Shown piece by piece: positions 24,808 through 38,228 of a stretch of DNA of 64,000 nt. Each line of letters begins with the position of its first letter. Position 1 is the stretch's first letter. The stretch is from Syngnathus acus. Its lineage: Eukaryota > Chordata > Actinopteri > Syngnathiformes > Syngnathidae. Under the pieces are notes generated by a model. The model was not told the origin of the DNA. It worked only from the letters and a program-made list of their open reading frames with translations, and ran no database searches. The position numbers and the translations under genes are program-made. Location: NCBI RefSeq assembly GCF_901709675.1, contig NC_051108.1, positions 5,798,631 to 5,862,630 on the forward strand, read 5' to 3'.

Positions 24808-27800
24808 TTTCCTGATAATGTATTTTCAATGATAGTACAAAAAAAATCTGACACAGCTAAAGCTTTTTGTGATGCACTTAGAAACCGCTTCCAGAATTTG
24901 TATTATTTTTCCATGATTGTGTTGAAACATTTCGAATTTTCCTCATTTTATCAGTAACATTCTTCTTAGTGGTGTTTTCATTACCGACGGTAATTCCAGT
25001 TAGATTAAAACGAAACTATCGCATCACTAAAAACATTTTAAAACCAACAAGGGAGTTTGAAGTTTACAATAATAACACTTGTCTCAATCAATCATGATGA
25101 AACAAAAAAGGTGCCATCTTGAGCTTGACTCTCAATGTTGATAACAATCCACGGCTATAAATCTCCTCCATGGACGTTTCGATCTTATCCCTTCCTTACT
25201 GCCGTCTGCGGTGTCTGGTTTCGTTCCCCTTCCTGTCTCCGAGCCGAGGACGGACGGGCCTGCCAGCGGCTTGGCTTGGTTGTCTGGCTCCGCGCAGCCT
25301 GGTCATTACCGCTGGCTAACAAGCCGAGCGCGAGGACGTCTAAGGCTGCTCTATCCCTTAACTAACAAAGAGACGGCAGTGGATTCGGTGGCGCGGACTC
25401 CTGCTGGACCTATAATGGCGCTTTCTCATTATAATCTTTCTCCTGGGGAAAAGAAAAAAAAAAAGGAACATGCTGCGTTTCGCGTCCTTTTAACTCGGCT
25501 TTGCGGGAAGGCAAGGGGAGCCGGGAAATGCTTTGAATTAACATCCCGTGGCGACGGCCATGCGTGTGCATACAGGTGGTTTTCTCAGTACTACTAAACT
25601 GGAGACTTGAATGCATTTATTGTCATATTGGTGTCACGAGAATGCCTGGCTTGGTTTGCTTCTCTCCATGGACCTTCATTCTGCGGATAAAACCGTGTTC
25701 CGAAGGTCGATGAAAGAAGGCATCCCCTGAATTATTTTTCCGATGTTTGGCTTAGTTGATGATTTGCTGTCAGATTTTCAGATGACATGTTCAAGTGGAG
25801 CCGGGTCCAATATAGTGACTGGATCGCTTGAGTGACACACCCAAGGGCGATTGAGACACTTCTATTAACATTACATAAATGTTTTTTGTAGCGCGAGAGG
25901 AACGAGTAGCTAGCACTGCTGACGGATACAAAAATCGCATAGCCGGTTTTTACATATTTGTCAATGTGCAGTCTCGGAAGTGTTGTTTGGCGACGACGAC
26001 GGAGACTAATAAAATACTCGGGCCACTGATTGAACACTCTTTTTATTGATTTCCAATTGCCTAAATTGGAGCGGATTACATTTTGGCAGGATTTTTGTCG
26101 ACTCTGCAATTAGCAAGTCAATATGGCTGTCCCTGGATTAGCAGCGTCATTTGTGTCAATTTATTCGGGACACTATCCACAAACTCATCCGTATGCCAAT
26201 TTAACATTGCAATAAACTCTTTTATAAGGATTGTGTTGTGTTTGTTTTATTTATTTATTTTTAGCTCAAACAAGCTCCTTGGCTCAGTTCTGACAGTCTA
26301 CAGATGATCTACTGTACCCCATTAGCACTCGGGAACAGCGCTATCCTTAATAAAGTCATCTCACGGAGTTGATCTTTGCGCACGGAGCAGTGAAGCCGCC
26401 CAGAGACCAAACCACAGACCCCTGGTAATGGGTCTCATGGGGGGTAAGTCTAAACTGCTCTGCACTGTTGTAAACGGGCTGGGGTTGCTTCACTTTCTAT
26501 TGCAATGAAATACAATAAGTGCACATGGGATGTTTTTATAAAAATCTCAACAAATATTGTCAATTTTGACATGGTCGAGCATATGCGATCGCGTGAATAT
26601 GAATCACGGAAATGATGAGGGCATATGCTGCATACAGGCGTGAGCGGATGTATTAATGCGTGCATGTCTAAGCAGAGCTGAGGTTGGTGAAGCTTAGCCG
26701 GCTGTGGAATGTAAACTAGCCACTGCAGCACTCCTGCCTGGCCGCAGTCAGACGTCCCTCCACCGGAGGGGGGGGATCCCGACGTCCGTCGTTTAATCGC
26801 TGCATCGCCCCCCTCCCATCTTAACAACCCAACCGCGGTCAAACGCCCCAGCTCACGTTGCAAAGTTCCATGCGCACCTTTTACTTTCAAGCAGGAGCAT
26901 TGATTGGAAACGTAAAAGCCGCAGTCGTTTATCGTCCATAATCACTTTGCGGCTTTTTTTTTTTTTTTTGACAGCCGTGCGCCTCACGCCGACGCGTCAC
27001 ATCTATCTCCTAGCAGACAGTGGCCCAAAGCAAGGTTAAACACTTTCATCTGATGACAAATGATTTGATTAGGTTAGCTAGCGATTAACCTCTCCGTCTA
27101 CATTTTCGGTACCTGTAACGGAGAAGCCCCGCCCCCTCGACTCACAAACGTCAACTCGTCTTGATCTATTGTGTCATACGTGTGCGTGAGCTCGTCGCAG
27201 TCCACCGAGGGACACGATGACGGCTGACTCGCCCATTAGCCCAAATTAGAGCCATTTTTCCAGCATTCGCGACAGAGCCGCCGGCGATGCCGTGTCGTCA
27301 AAGCCATTATGGAAAACATGCACTAAACTGATTTAACTTTGCAAATACCATTAACCGGTGCCCCGAGATTATAAATATCCCACGTTCCAATCTGAGGGGG
27401 CAAATGAGGAATCGTGTTAAGAAAATCTTGCATCAATGTCAGACGTTTGCCAAAGGCAGAGAGAGGGACGGGTTCGAGCCAAATAAAATGGCGGACTAAA
27501 AACAATCCGAAGGCCCCACATCACCCAAAGTGCATTTCCACTAAAAGGGACTATCAAAAGCAGCCTAATGAACCTTCATCTTATCAATTTATGAAAATCA
27601 TCGAAGTCACCGCTAATGTAGCTTTTAAAAGAAGAAAATGGTGCTCTGGCTCCATTTATCACCGGGAAGAAAAATGCTTTGGCAAGCATTTGTTTTACAC
27701 GGCGGAGTGACAATTTATCAAAACAAACTTCACGATGGTGGAATTTGCCATTTTGTCCACTTATTTGTCTGTATTGCAAAGACAAAGCGCCTCCCCCCAA

Positions 27801-27842
27801 CAATCTCTTTACCTTGAGGGTTCCTGTCGAACGGTAACAACA

Positions 27843-27855
27843 GTTGCCTAGCAAC
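27843..27855. promoter_or_regulatory. RFX X-box-like inverted repeat
   Basis: GTTGCCTAGCAAC fits the X-box consensus GTNRCC-N-RGYAAC with a one-base spacer. It sits 32 bases before a short DNA transposon. Confidence 0.45.
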
Positions 27856-27886
27856 AACATTTCCACCCTGCAGAAATTGAGTAGAT

Positions 27887-28058
27887 TACCGTAATTTTCG
27901 GACTATAAGTCGCACCGGAGTATAAGTCGCACCAGCCATAAAATGCCCAAAAAAGTGAAAAAAATCATATATATGTATATAAGTCGCTCCTGAGTATAAG
28001 TCGCCCCCCCACCCAAACTATGAAAAAAACCGCGACTTATAGTCCGAAAATTACGGTA
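27887..28058. mobile_element. short nonautonomous DNA transposon with 27-bp terminal inverted repeats
   Basis: The left end TACCGTAATTTTCGGACTAT continues ATAAGTCGC and is repeated perfectly in inverted orientation at the right end (28032-28058). The 172-base body carries extra copies of GTATAAGTCGC in direct order and encodes nothing. The ends fit insertion at a TA dinucleotide. The sequence belongs to a dispersed repeat type common in vertebrate genomes; I do not assign a superfamily. Confidence 0.9.
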
Positions 28059-30459
28059 TTTATTTTCTTTCCGCTCACAGTTCATACTTTGGAGAGAAAA
28101 TAGATATTTTAGTTTATGGTGCAAATATACAGTACTGGCTTTGCAAAGTCATATCATCTATTTGAGGATTTTTGATGTTAACTCACGCAGTTGCCATCCC
28201 CGTGTGAACCTGAAAGAGGAATTAAAATGTTTTGTTTTGGTGAATCACTCGATTTGGCGTCATCTGATATTTTCGCATTTAACCGGCTGCCGATGATACA
28301 AAGTACGATGAGGGTGGTGGTGGGGGGGAGTCAAATCACTGACATTTCCCAGAATCAATCGGAAGTTCCAAATGCCACGTCGTGAATCAATCAACCGATT
28401 GGACCTTAGCAAAAGGGTACTTGTGAGAATTTGCTTTCCTCGGTTACATTTGCAACACGAGCGTGGAGAAAGACAAACACAAGGTTGGGCTGCTTTCCCC
28501 CCTTAATCATTTTAAATCATGACCGAGCCTCATAATGCAAACAAATGTTGTGAACTAGGAAGCCAAAGTTCAAATCGGGCCCTCTCACAGATCTCACAGC
28601 CAAGACAAACACGGCCGCGCCGGAGACGTGTCACCGAGGCCCACCTTGTGCGCCTTATGCAAATATTTATCTGCATTCACACTTGGCTTAATTTGACAAG
28701 AGCGACCTGGACTGGAATAGCTTTGGATGCAAAATGGTAATTACTCCTAAACCGAGCTGGAATAATGAACTTGTTAGCATGCTCGGCCTCCTGGAATTCA
28801 TTATGGCGGCGCTGATGGATGGAGCAGAACCTGCTCTGATTTCATTCCGAGGTGCTTCGAGGCCTCTCTTTCATGCCTTTGACGCGTCCCGCGATCAGTC
28901 ACTCGGCAATCGCGACACACGTGCGGCCAAGGCTCGTGCGTCATGTGACGAGACGGACACGATTTGTCACTGTGTCATGAGGACGGCGCCGCATAATAAA
29001 GCGAAAAGGGGAAGCGTTGAGCAAAGGGGGGGGCTTGAACGAAGGCATTGACGGCAGTTTTGCTATTAGATGACAGAAAAAAGCTTTTTCATATTCAATA
29101 ACAGAGATGGCAGCGATCGGACTGGAGCCGGATCTGTTTTTAAAGCGGATAAATGCTCTCTATGGACCATGTGACTTGTCAGCACGACCATTCTGGTGTC
29201 ATCCTCTCATGAGACGCCGGGAGGAACATTTTTAACAGTAAAGTACAAAAGTCGATACTGGGCTCAAAGTATGGCCGAGGCATTGATACGGCCGACCCGA
29301 TGCTCCGTCTCTCTCCGGCTCCTCTAAGCACCCATCAATTGAGGCAGTGAAGCCATCAGCGCCCACGCTCGGCCAGCCCGCTTTCTCGCACGACTGGCTC
29401 GGTGCGCGTCGGAGCTGTGATTGGACTCTCGGCATTAATGAACGGCGACCGCTCGCCAGTCCTCTCAGCCGTCAATCTGGATGGATGGATCAGTGTGGAC
29501 CCCATCCTAATGGGCTCCCTTTGCCATTTCTCTCGCTCCGTCAGCTCGCCATCACAGACATCAGGGGGAGGATCTAATCTCGGCCTTTCGCCGCTCCGAC
29601 CTGCCTGGAGTATCGCGACTGGGGGGGGGGGAAAAAAAAAAAGAAAAAAAGGACCCGGCTCACCTTCCCATCAAATGACCAAACAGAAACTGGATCAGAG
29701 GGTGACATTTGAACAATAATGAGGAGAAAAATAGTCCCCGAGACATAAAACAGAAAATGCGCTGGCGGACTGTAATTGGGGTTTTAATGATCATAAGCTG
29801 CTGTCTGATGAAAACTGATGCGCCCAATTAACATTTTTTTCAAAGTAGAAGACTATTTTTAAGCTATTATTCAAATCTGCCTTGTGATTGGCTTGTGACG
29901 GGATAGACTCCATCTATGTCGGTTTGATTTAATGGCTTTAAAGGGGAAACATTGATTTTCCTTCTTTCCTGTCATATGCTAGGAGGAGGATTGTTGCGTT
30001 CTTTGTGTCATGTGGTTGACGATGGGAACGAGGGGAGGGGGTCCAACTGGGAAAGGTTGGATTGAGCTGGGATTAAACCATAGCTGTGAACACAAAGCAA
30101 ACACATTTTGGAGTGACCAGCATCTCAAAATGGCCGCCCTTGAAGGCTCCACTGTACTGTGGAAATCAGGTCGAGGGAGACAAGTGGTCCATCTTCATTG
30201 TGCTAATGACTCCACAGAATGCGTTCACCCAGCAGGGTCCGCTCCATGAGACGAGACTTTATGGAAAAAGAGCAGACTCGTGTCCTTAACCCCGATGTTT
30301 TATTTAAAGAGTCTCTGGGTGCTTGGACTTCATTTGCATACGGTTGTCATCCGTTCGTGAGATCTTTGGTGCCTGATTTGCTTGGAAATTTCAAGCGTGC
30401 GGCGAAAAAAGTAATTTATTTCTCCTCCCTCTTCTGATGAAGTGGTTCTTATCATATTG
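28059..30459. other. noncoding sequence with GC-rich blocks
   Basis: The block 28590-28680 joins CpG-rich sequence to an octamer (28657-28664). The block 29270-29600 is GC-rich and contains the core GCATTAATGA (29432-29441). Both look like candidate conserved noncoding elements by composition only. No exon is recognised. Confidence 0.5.
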
Positions 30460-30760
30460 AAAGCCCTCAGGGCGGGGCCGCGTCCCACTTTGATGATGTC
30501 ACAGCTCGAAGAAGCGAGGGGGGGGAACAGGTCAGCGCATGTGCCACGGACATCAGAAGCCGTCGGCGGTGCGGCGCCATGTCAGCCGAGCGAGCGCCGG
30601 GCTTTTGTGACGAGGCACGGACAGACATGCGCGGGGGGCCAAATGTGACAAGGCGAGCGGAAACGGGGATGATTAAAGGCTGCGGGCGGGCGAGATGGCG
30701 GCGGGCGGGCGGGAAGAGACACGACTCGGAGGGAAGAAGAGAATTGGAGCGCTGTGAAGA
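30460..30760. promoter_or_regulatory. CpG-rich block with a YY1-type motif
   Basis: Dense CpG and GC with AGATGGCGGC (YY1-type) near 30692-30701 and repeated GCGGGCGGGC units. The composition is that of a CpG-island promoter or enhancer. No clear transcription unit can be attached to it. Confidence 0.3.
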
Positions 30761-31010
30761 AATATTGAGAGGAAGGGAATTAAAAAGATTGGCGGGGGGA
30801 GGTCGTATGTGTAAAATTGGAAACCACACATGGTCGGACGACGGACTTCAACAGGAGCCAAGATGGCTGAATTAAAGATGAAAACAAGTCAAGAGAGATG
30901 ACCATGTGACCCAAATTGGCCAGGCTGAGGACAAATAAGACGCTCCGAGATTTGCGGTAGCACTCACAGCAAAAGTGTGCTGTGAAGAATACGGGAAAAA
31001 AGACACGCAA

Positions 31011-31057
31011 GTGTGTATGTATGTGTGTGTGTGTGTGCGTGTGTGTGTGTGTGTGCG
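31011..31057. repeat. (GT)n microsatellite
   Basis: A GT dinucleotide repeat with two GC interruptions. Confidence 0.92.
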
Positions 31058-32815
31058 CCTCGAGTGAATTGAACTTGTTTTATTATGAGTGTGAAGCAGG
31101 CCAACACAGAACAGAAGAGCAAAGTTGCACTGAATAATTGAATGATCTTTGGGTTTTTGTGCATTTTCACTGGGTTATTGAATTCATGGTATCTGCTTTT
31201 TAAAAAAAATAAAATAAAAAAACTACCTTCACTTTGAAGTTACGAACTGGAAAGTTTTATGAACACGACAGTTGACTCTTAACTTATTGCTTGTATTTAT
31301 ATTGCTTTCTTGGGGGGGGGGAGGGCTTTCAAAATGTGAATAATTTTGACCTTTCAAGTTCCACCCTATTCATAAATCACAACAACCTCCAAGTCAAGCT
31401 ATATTTCAATGTAGGAAATGTAAAAATTGTAGACGGTCACAGAGTATTCCGCCAAACAGTAACCGAATCATTTCTCCGAGCGCTGCCCTTGAAACTGTCA
31501 ACTCGGAATCGATCATCGTCAAAATTGAAGAAAGACATGCCGTTTGGCTTCGCGCCGTCGATTCAAAGTATCGTCACGGACATCTTTTGAGAACTGACCT
31601 CCGGTCGAAAATAAGTTACGTACAAACTGTTGAATTTCTTTTTTTTTTCTTCCCTCCGCAATGTTTTCATTGGCTTCGGTTATTCGGCTATACCGAATGT
31701 TTCTACTCTCAACAAACGATTTGTAGGCAACTTTTGCCTCGTTTCCAGAGGGGAAAATTGCCGGTGGCTCTCGGAGTGAATTTGCAACGCTCAGATCGGG
31801 TCCATCTGGACAATCAGTGGGAGTGTAGAACCTAACAGTGGGAACAGACGGCCACCTCGTGCACCGCCGAGCTCCGGCCAATGTCATGTGACTAACTTGA
31901 GTGGAGCTGACTCGCAAACGGAAAGTAAGTAAGTCGTCCGTGAGCTCACCTAAATGGGAGGTGATCACATTTAATAAATAGAAGGGTCAGAAGGCGAGAC
32001 GGCGCTTTATTAAGTTATTCCTGCAATTCCGATTCCATTGTCGGGAGTCGGTGAGGGGGAAGTAAGCATGAAACTGTGTGCGCTGCGGAGAAATAAGGAC
32101 AGATAAAGAACTTGGATGGTGACGTTGTTTATCGTGATTGTTAAATTATCTTTTAATGACCGTCAGTCTTGACTGGGGCGGATTAGCTCAACGCTTTTGA
32201 CAATCGTTTTGTTATATTCGTTATCGCCCGCGTTACATTCTGTCCACTGACGGGAAATTAGAAGTGAATTAGGTGAAAGTTGAAGCTTTGTTTTAATATA
32301 CAGTTAATTTGCCGGCCAGCTCGTGCCTCCGTTAGACATAATGGCGAAGAAAGCGAGGCAAAGGAAGATCAATCATTTGATTGAGCGGAGTAGGGGAGTT
32401 TCAATTTCATTTGGAAAGCGCAGTATGGAATAAGCCCTGCATGTGGAAATGCAAACACTCGCTCGCTTTCAAAGTGAATTTTTGCACCGCTGAAAATCTC
32501 AACATATGTCTCATATTATAGATGTGTGGGACAACTAAGATATTAAATCTTTAATAGCCATCGCATGGATTTTCTTTTTTTTTTTTTTTTCAGGTGACAA
32601 ATGTTTACGCCTTGGCAACAAGGTCTGCGCTCGCTTTGTGTTCTTGTTTTATGTTTAATCGATCTCGCCTTTGGTTATCTTGGCATTAAATTAGAAATAC
32701 AATTACTGTAGCCTCTGTCGACAAAATATGAAATGACTGCATAAAAATCGACCGCCGTTCGCTGATGATTTTTTCCATTGCTTTTGGCGTGGAGCAATAT
32801 TTATATACTAGGTCG

Positions 32816-32923
32816 TTTTATTTATTTATTTATTTATTTATTTGTATTTATAATTTCATTTATTTGTGATTTATTTGTGATTGATTGATTGGTTATTTAT
32901 TTATGTATTTATTTATTTATTTT
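32816..32923. repeat. (TTTA)n low-complexity tract
   Basis: Tandem TTTA units diverge to TTTG/TTGA in the middle and resume TTTA. Confidence 0.9.
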
Positions 32924-34993
32924 GGGGAAAAAAGCTTCTTCCCATTCTGAAATGTCTTGATGTACAGTCTATGTAAAAATGAGTTCAGGTGAATTATTTC
33001 AAAATGTGTTTGTGTTGGCATGAGCGCGGTGCCAGAAGCCTTTTGAGGAAGGAGCATGTGTCCGCTCTTGTGTTGGGTCACAGATGTCACCTGCTCCGGC
33101 AGCCAGTCTAGCGCAACTCGCCGACCCCCGCCGCTCACCCACATGCCCCAAAGCGCCGGAGAAAACAAGCTCGCCATGTTGTTAGTTGTTGTATGCTTTG
33201 CTCTGATAATGGGATTAAAAATGTGGCGCGCTGAATTACCGCAACGGGCCACGGCAGTCCTTCCAACTCAAACTGAACGCTACCCGGAGCTCGTGGCTAT
33301 ACGTGCCGCTTTCCGCAGTCCTGCCAAGTGGCGGCGATGTTAAGTTGGCATTAATGAAATGCTACAGGCTGGACCAGTAACCTTAAACAAAGCAAGAGCC
33401 AGGAAGAAAATCGTACTTAATATCAACCACAAGCGAAATTAGAAAACCACCATGCGTGACCACGGAACAAATCAGCCAAGGGTGTGTGGGCATGTGTGTG
33501 CGCGTCTGTGTCATACGATTTTTCGATTGTTAATCTTTGAAAGGAGCTTTGTCAATGGCGTGGCCGTCACTGTTGGAAGGCCTGAAATTCCTTTTTGCAC
33601 GCCTCACCACTTGTTTGCTAGGGAAACCCACAATGCTTTACCACAAGATTAAGCCATGCAGATTGCTGATATGGGCATTTTATTTCTCTCTGACTCACAC
33701 ACACAACACACCCACACAATCTGTTGGATGACAAAAGTCCACGCGAGTCCCTTTCAAGCGTAACGAAGACCAGGAAAAACACATGCAATTGACTTCAAAC
33801 AGGCTGACGGGGGATTACGGTTCCGAGTCGCGGCGTAGCAAAGACAGATTGTTCGGGACTAAAAGGCTTCTCGACAAACACGGGGGGGGGGGGGGGGTAA
33901 AAAAATAAGTGTTTGGCAAATAGCACACAACAATGCAGGATATTAAGCAAATGTTAGCGGAACTTTACTAGCGCTGTCACTGCAGCTGTCAGCTCAAGAC
34001 GAGAGGACTCATCGGCAGTCACAACTATGAAGTTTAAAAAATAAAAAAGTCTGTGTTGACCATTGAGGAGGGCTAGGGGGGGGGGTTGCTAATCCACATG
34101 ACCGGCAGACAAGGTAACAAAAAGAAGCTTGGTCAAGAGTTAGTGGAATTAAAGCTAAGCCTATCCTTTGTTGTTATGCTAATCCACGAGACAATCAAGC
34201 GCAACATCGCCTCTGAGATGAATGTGGCTCAGAAAGAAAGGAGAAAAAAAAAAAAAGAGCGAGAGAGCCTCAATTAGTCTGCACGTTGCCAGGAGAGAAT
34301 GGCGCAAGGACATTTCCGAACAGACAAAATAAAAACGTTGTTTGGATATTTCAGTGCTGTGGATCCCAATGCACAAGGATATTTAGAGAAGCTTGACGAT
34401 CACACGGCTGACCTGCCGTCTTGCTGTAACATTCCTCCTCCTCCTTCTCCAGAGGACAAATATAGAAATTCTACGCGTGCAATTATCTCTCAAATTAAGA
34501 CACCTCTTCGTTAAATGACAAGGGACAGCTCTTGATAACAACTGGATCGCGTCGTGCATTTCTAATCTTGATAATTAGATGACACCCGATTGGATTGATT
34601 TCATCCAATCTCCACATTGCACACAAAAAAATGACAATAAGAAAAAGAAAAAAATATGCACGAGGGAGGAGGTGACATCATGTGACGGGACACTCATGCG
34701 GCGACATGACAGCTACGCCTGCTGCGAACGGCTCCCCTGCTGCTTTGCCAAGGACTTTGCCATAGGTAAATGCCAAGGCTGCCACTCATACGGATACTGA
34801 ATAGGGGACTAAAGGTCACGCGCAAAAAAACCACCGCGCTACTCAGACGCGCAAAGGAAACACGCCGATATCCTAAAGTCAACTCAGAGTGACTTACGAG
34901 TAAAGTGGCTTTTTGCTTTCCAAATCTCGCCCGACTGTAAAACACCATCGAACCTCTTAAAAAAAAAAAAAAAAAAAAAAAAAGGACACTTAC

Positions 34994-35078
34994 CGGACGG
35001 CCTTTTGGGGTCCAACCAACGGAGCTCTCTTTTACCAGCGATGCTACGGTTGCTCCGGCAACACAGACTCATTTAGGT
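34994..35078 (-). other. putative noncoding 5' exon of fut8 (85 bases)
   Basis: On the minus strand a pyrimidine-rich acceptor (ttctctttttaaaattgcag|A) and a consensus donor (GTCCG|gtaagt) bound 85 bases. The orientation is that of fut8 and it lies upstream of the start-codon exon, so it could be an untranslated leader exon. It contains an ATG whose frame stays open to the donor; joined to the putative acceptor at 14846 this frame would stop before the fut8 ATG, so it would be an upstream ORF. An inverted GTTGC...GCAAC element lies inside it (35049-35062). A chance pairing of splice motifs is possible. Confidence 0.35.
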
Positions 35079-38000
35079 CTGCAATTTTAAAAAGAGAAGT
35101 AAAGTTGATGGAATCGTCAACAAACATGACAGCAACGTGTGTTAACAAATCATCGTGTATGGAGACGTTCAGACAAATCGGAACTCGGCCCATAAGCTCA
35201 CCGTGCGTATTGATATTTCTGGCGTTACAGAATGCAATATCTTTGAGCAAAGCTTGCTTTATTAGTGCTATAAATTTCGTTTACTGCTCAATCAATAGTA
35301 ATGCGATCGGGGAGAGGTACTTGTCAGGGTAAACGGACCACCTAGTACCGAGAAATATCACAAGGTTGCGAGGTCCAATGGGAGACATTCCCACAATTAT
35401 CCAAAAGGGGATGCTGCCTCGAATCAAATCTATCATGATAATCAAATCGGAATTGAATCGACTGCTTTGCGACTGCTAATTATGTTGCAATAATGCCGCT
35501 GCTATTTAAGGCTTGCGGGCGGTAGCTAACAATCAAGTCAATCGGAGCTCACGTTCGACCAAACCGCCTTCCTTTGCATTGCTTGCAATAAATCGAAAAT
35601 GGTGGTGCGGGCCCGTTACACAGTTTCAAAATCGTCCAATTTGATCCGATGATCATTTAGCGGGGATGAATACCACGCCAGTTGCAGAAAACTGAGCTTA
35701 CGCCACTAATGTCCCATGTATTATTAAAATCAAATTAAATGTTAACGCTTGGAGGACGGCGGATGCTAGTCACTTGTTATTCTTCAGAACACTGCACATG
35801 AATACATTTGGAATGACCAAAGACTAAAACCTGACGGCGTTCCATTTGACTTTTTTTTTTTTTTTTTTTTTTGGTGTGTGTGCATTACGCAACGGTGAAG
35901 CTGTCAAATGACATTCATGAAGTTTTTGCGCTGTTCTGTGAATGCTCGCGACTGCCGGCTACAAAGGCAGCGTTTGCCCTACATTCGCCGTGCTCACAGT
36001 CTGATTGTTTGCCTGCTATCTTTCTCAGCACCATGCTGGGTCAGGTGAGGCAGCCACTGAAATCCAATCAAGCCAATCCTTTGCAATCTTGCCCAGTGTC
36101 TCCCATGGCAAGCAGAAAAGTCACAAACTGATATAAAAACAGATCGTTGATGAGGGTATCAAGATGGGAAATCAAACACCCATATAAACTAGGGCTTAAT
36201 GCTAAATGAAATACCGGATCCCTTTCAGGGCAACTCATTGGAGCTGACTTGGAATTCTGACTGACCTCTCAACAGAGGTCATAGATATGAATTAGTAGTA
36301 CCTCAGGGATCAACATCGTTGCCACTAAAATTCACAAACAATTGTGCCATGCGAGCTCAGTCTTGTTTTTTTTCGTGTCACTGGGCAAGACCCATTTGGA
36401 CCAGCGTCACTCTGATTATACCGGTCAACATCTGAGTCTCTGCTTGCATTTAAATGTGTTCTTTTTTTAGGGTGGGGACATGAAGGGAAGAGAGATTTGG
36501 AGAGAACCATGTGATGCGACGGTTTGGTGCCTCAAGTTCTGCAGCTGTCCCAATTATTACCTCGTTCTTTTTCCCCCCCAGATTTCTCCTTCATCCCCAT
36601 CTGCTTCTTTTTGCCCCACATTTTTTATGTGGCACCCAACCGTGGATGCCACTAGTGGGTTTGTGCTTTCAGGACACTCCCGTGCTGAGAGTGCTACAGA
36701 GATGGATGTGCCAGTGTTAGAATAGCTGGATGGATGCAGTCCAGCCTTGGGATGGAGACCAATGTGTGCTGAATAGCAACTAGATGATGCACTCGTGTCA
36801 GGTAAATTGAGTTTTAGCAAAATTTCTCCTGTGGTCCCTCTCAGGTCTGGTTCCGGTATCAATAGTGCTGACAGAGTTGTTTTATGGACCATGGGTTCTG
36901 GAGATCCTGGGATTTGTGGATGGAAGGCATTTTTACAGTTTTGAAAGAAGTATATGGACCAAGTTAATGTATAACTGTTAATTTTTGATCGGTCCAGCAG
37001 TATTTCTGGACATCTTAACTAGGGAGGGACAGAAAGTTGGAAGACCCACTTTGCCAGCTGCAGCAGCAACAATTCTTCTTGAAACACACATACAGTAAGC
37101 CAACACACACTTGCACAAAAAGCACACCCTCGCTGTTGAAAGTTGAAAGCACACCGCGGGCCGCACGGCCTCCGTGCCGGGCCGAGCCTCATCGGGACGG
37201 AGCGCTCTTTGAGGGGCTCCCCGAGTCAGAACCTCTGACAGGTTGCAGCAACCGCGAGAACAGGGATTGGAGCGCTCTCTCCAAACAAATCCGCGTTCTA
37301 ACATGGTACCAGGTGTAGCAGCTATCTCAAACACACACACACACACACACAGCGGAGCCAATATCAAGCATTACACACACACATAGTACACTGAGCCAAA
37401 ACACTGTGACGCTTGAAATTAGAATGTCTTTTCATGCAAACACAGGCGCCTGCTGTGCAGGTGACAGGCTGCTGCTGCTGCTGCTGCAGACGGCATTGAA
37501 ATGAAAAACAAATCCAAATGCTATTTTAAATAAAATTCCACTCAGCGGAGGATTGCGGCAGCCAACTAAACACGGGATTGGCTTATGCTCGCGCCACTAA
37601 TAGGCACCCTGTTTCATGCAGATAAAACTGTCTGACGAGTCACCGCCCAGTTTGACTCGCCGTGCTTGATATCTGACCTCGCCGGCAAAGTAGGACTAAT
37701 AAGTTTAATGAAGTCATTAGTCAAAAATGAAGACAGACACGTTACGGAAGGTGGAGGCTCAGATGAAGGGCGGAGGAGGAGAGAACTCAAGAGCCTTGTG
37801 GAAAAGTACACAACTTGCAGCAGACATTCCTGTGAACTCGCCAAAGGTGAAGGATGATAACAATCTTTGCTTTGTGGGGAAATAATGCAGATGAGTTGAG
37901 ATGCATCTGCCCAGCCCTGGCAATATGTGCGACTGTTTACTTATTCATGAATAGATTCGGGCCGCTAACTCAATCAGTCACGTTATCGTGGTGGACTTTA

Positions 38001-38150
38001 TTACATAACATTAATGATGCATTGCTTTCCATGGGTGTCGACTTTCTACCGCAATGGCATCAATTCACATGAGAGTACAATCGGTCCTGCAGTATTTTTT
38101 ATTCATTATTAACATATTTATACTCTAAGAATGTTATTCAAAACATCACC
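35079..38150. other. noncoding sequence, no recognised gene
   Basis: A T-run lies near 35851-35872, a CA microsatellite near 37331-37350 and six CTG units at 37469-37486. An open frame on each strand near 36480-36892 was considered and not recognised. Confidence 0.6.
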
Positions 38151-38228
38151 AAAGTGTATAAAGCCATGTCTAAAGACCTTCGTTTCCCTTCGTCAACCGT
38201 GCATAATGTGATTATGAAGGTTGACCAG
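38151..38228 (+). mobile_element. Tc1/mariner transposase relic (N-terminal helix-turn-helix)
   Basis: Translation from 38151 gives KVYKAMSKDLRFPSSTVHNV, then IMKVDQ. This matches the second helix-turn-helix of Tc1-like transposases (typically YK.ISK.L..P.STV..II.KW). No ends or other domains of the element are visible nearby, so this is an isolated, decayed fragment of a DNA transposon. Confidence 0.7.

Larger units (their letters stand above)
23149..27886. other. noncoding sequence with isolated motif candidates
   Basis: The stretch holds an octamer (23821-23828), a CTCF-like site (24794-24807), a T-run (about 26955-26969) and an X-box-like palindrome (27843-27855). Overlapping open frames of 164 and 149 codons on the minus strand near 23596-24175 were examined, and no family was recognised. 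Confidence 0.6.
30761..34993. other. noncoding sequence with simple repeats
   Basis: The stretch contains a GT microsatellite (31011-31057), a TTTA tract (32816-32923), G-runs (31312-31321, 33882-33897, 34076-34085), the core GCATTAATGA (33348-33357) and a 27-base A-run just before the putative exon that starts at 34994. No coding exon is recognised. Confidence 0.6.

Noticed and set aside
27470-27480. GGTTCGAGCC, resembling a tRNA/SINE B box
   Set aside because: No matching A box or cloverleaf upstream, so neither a tRNA gene nor a SINE head is supported.
36480-36892. Open frames on both strands with protein-like composition
   Set aside because: No motif of any family was recognised, and complementary frames open together are usually compositional.
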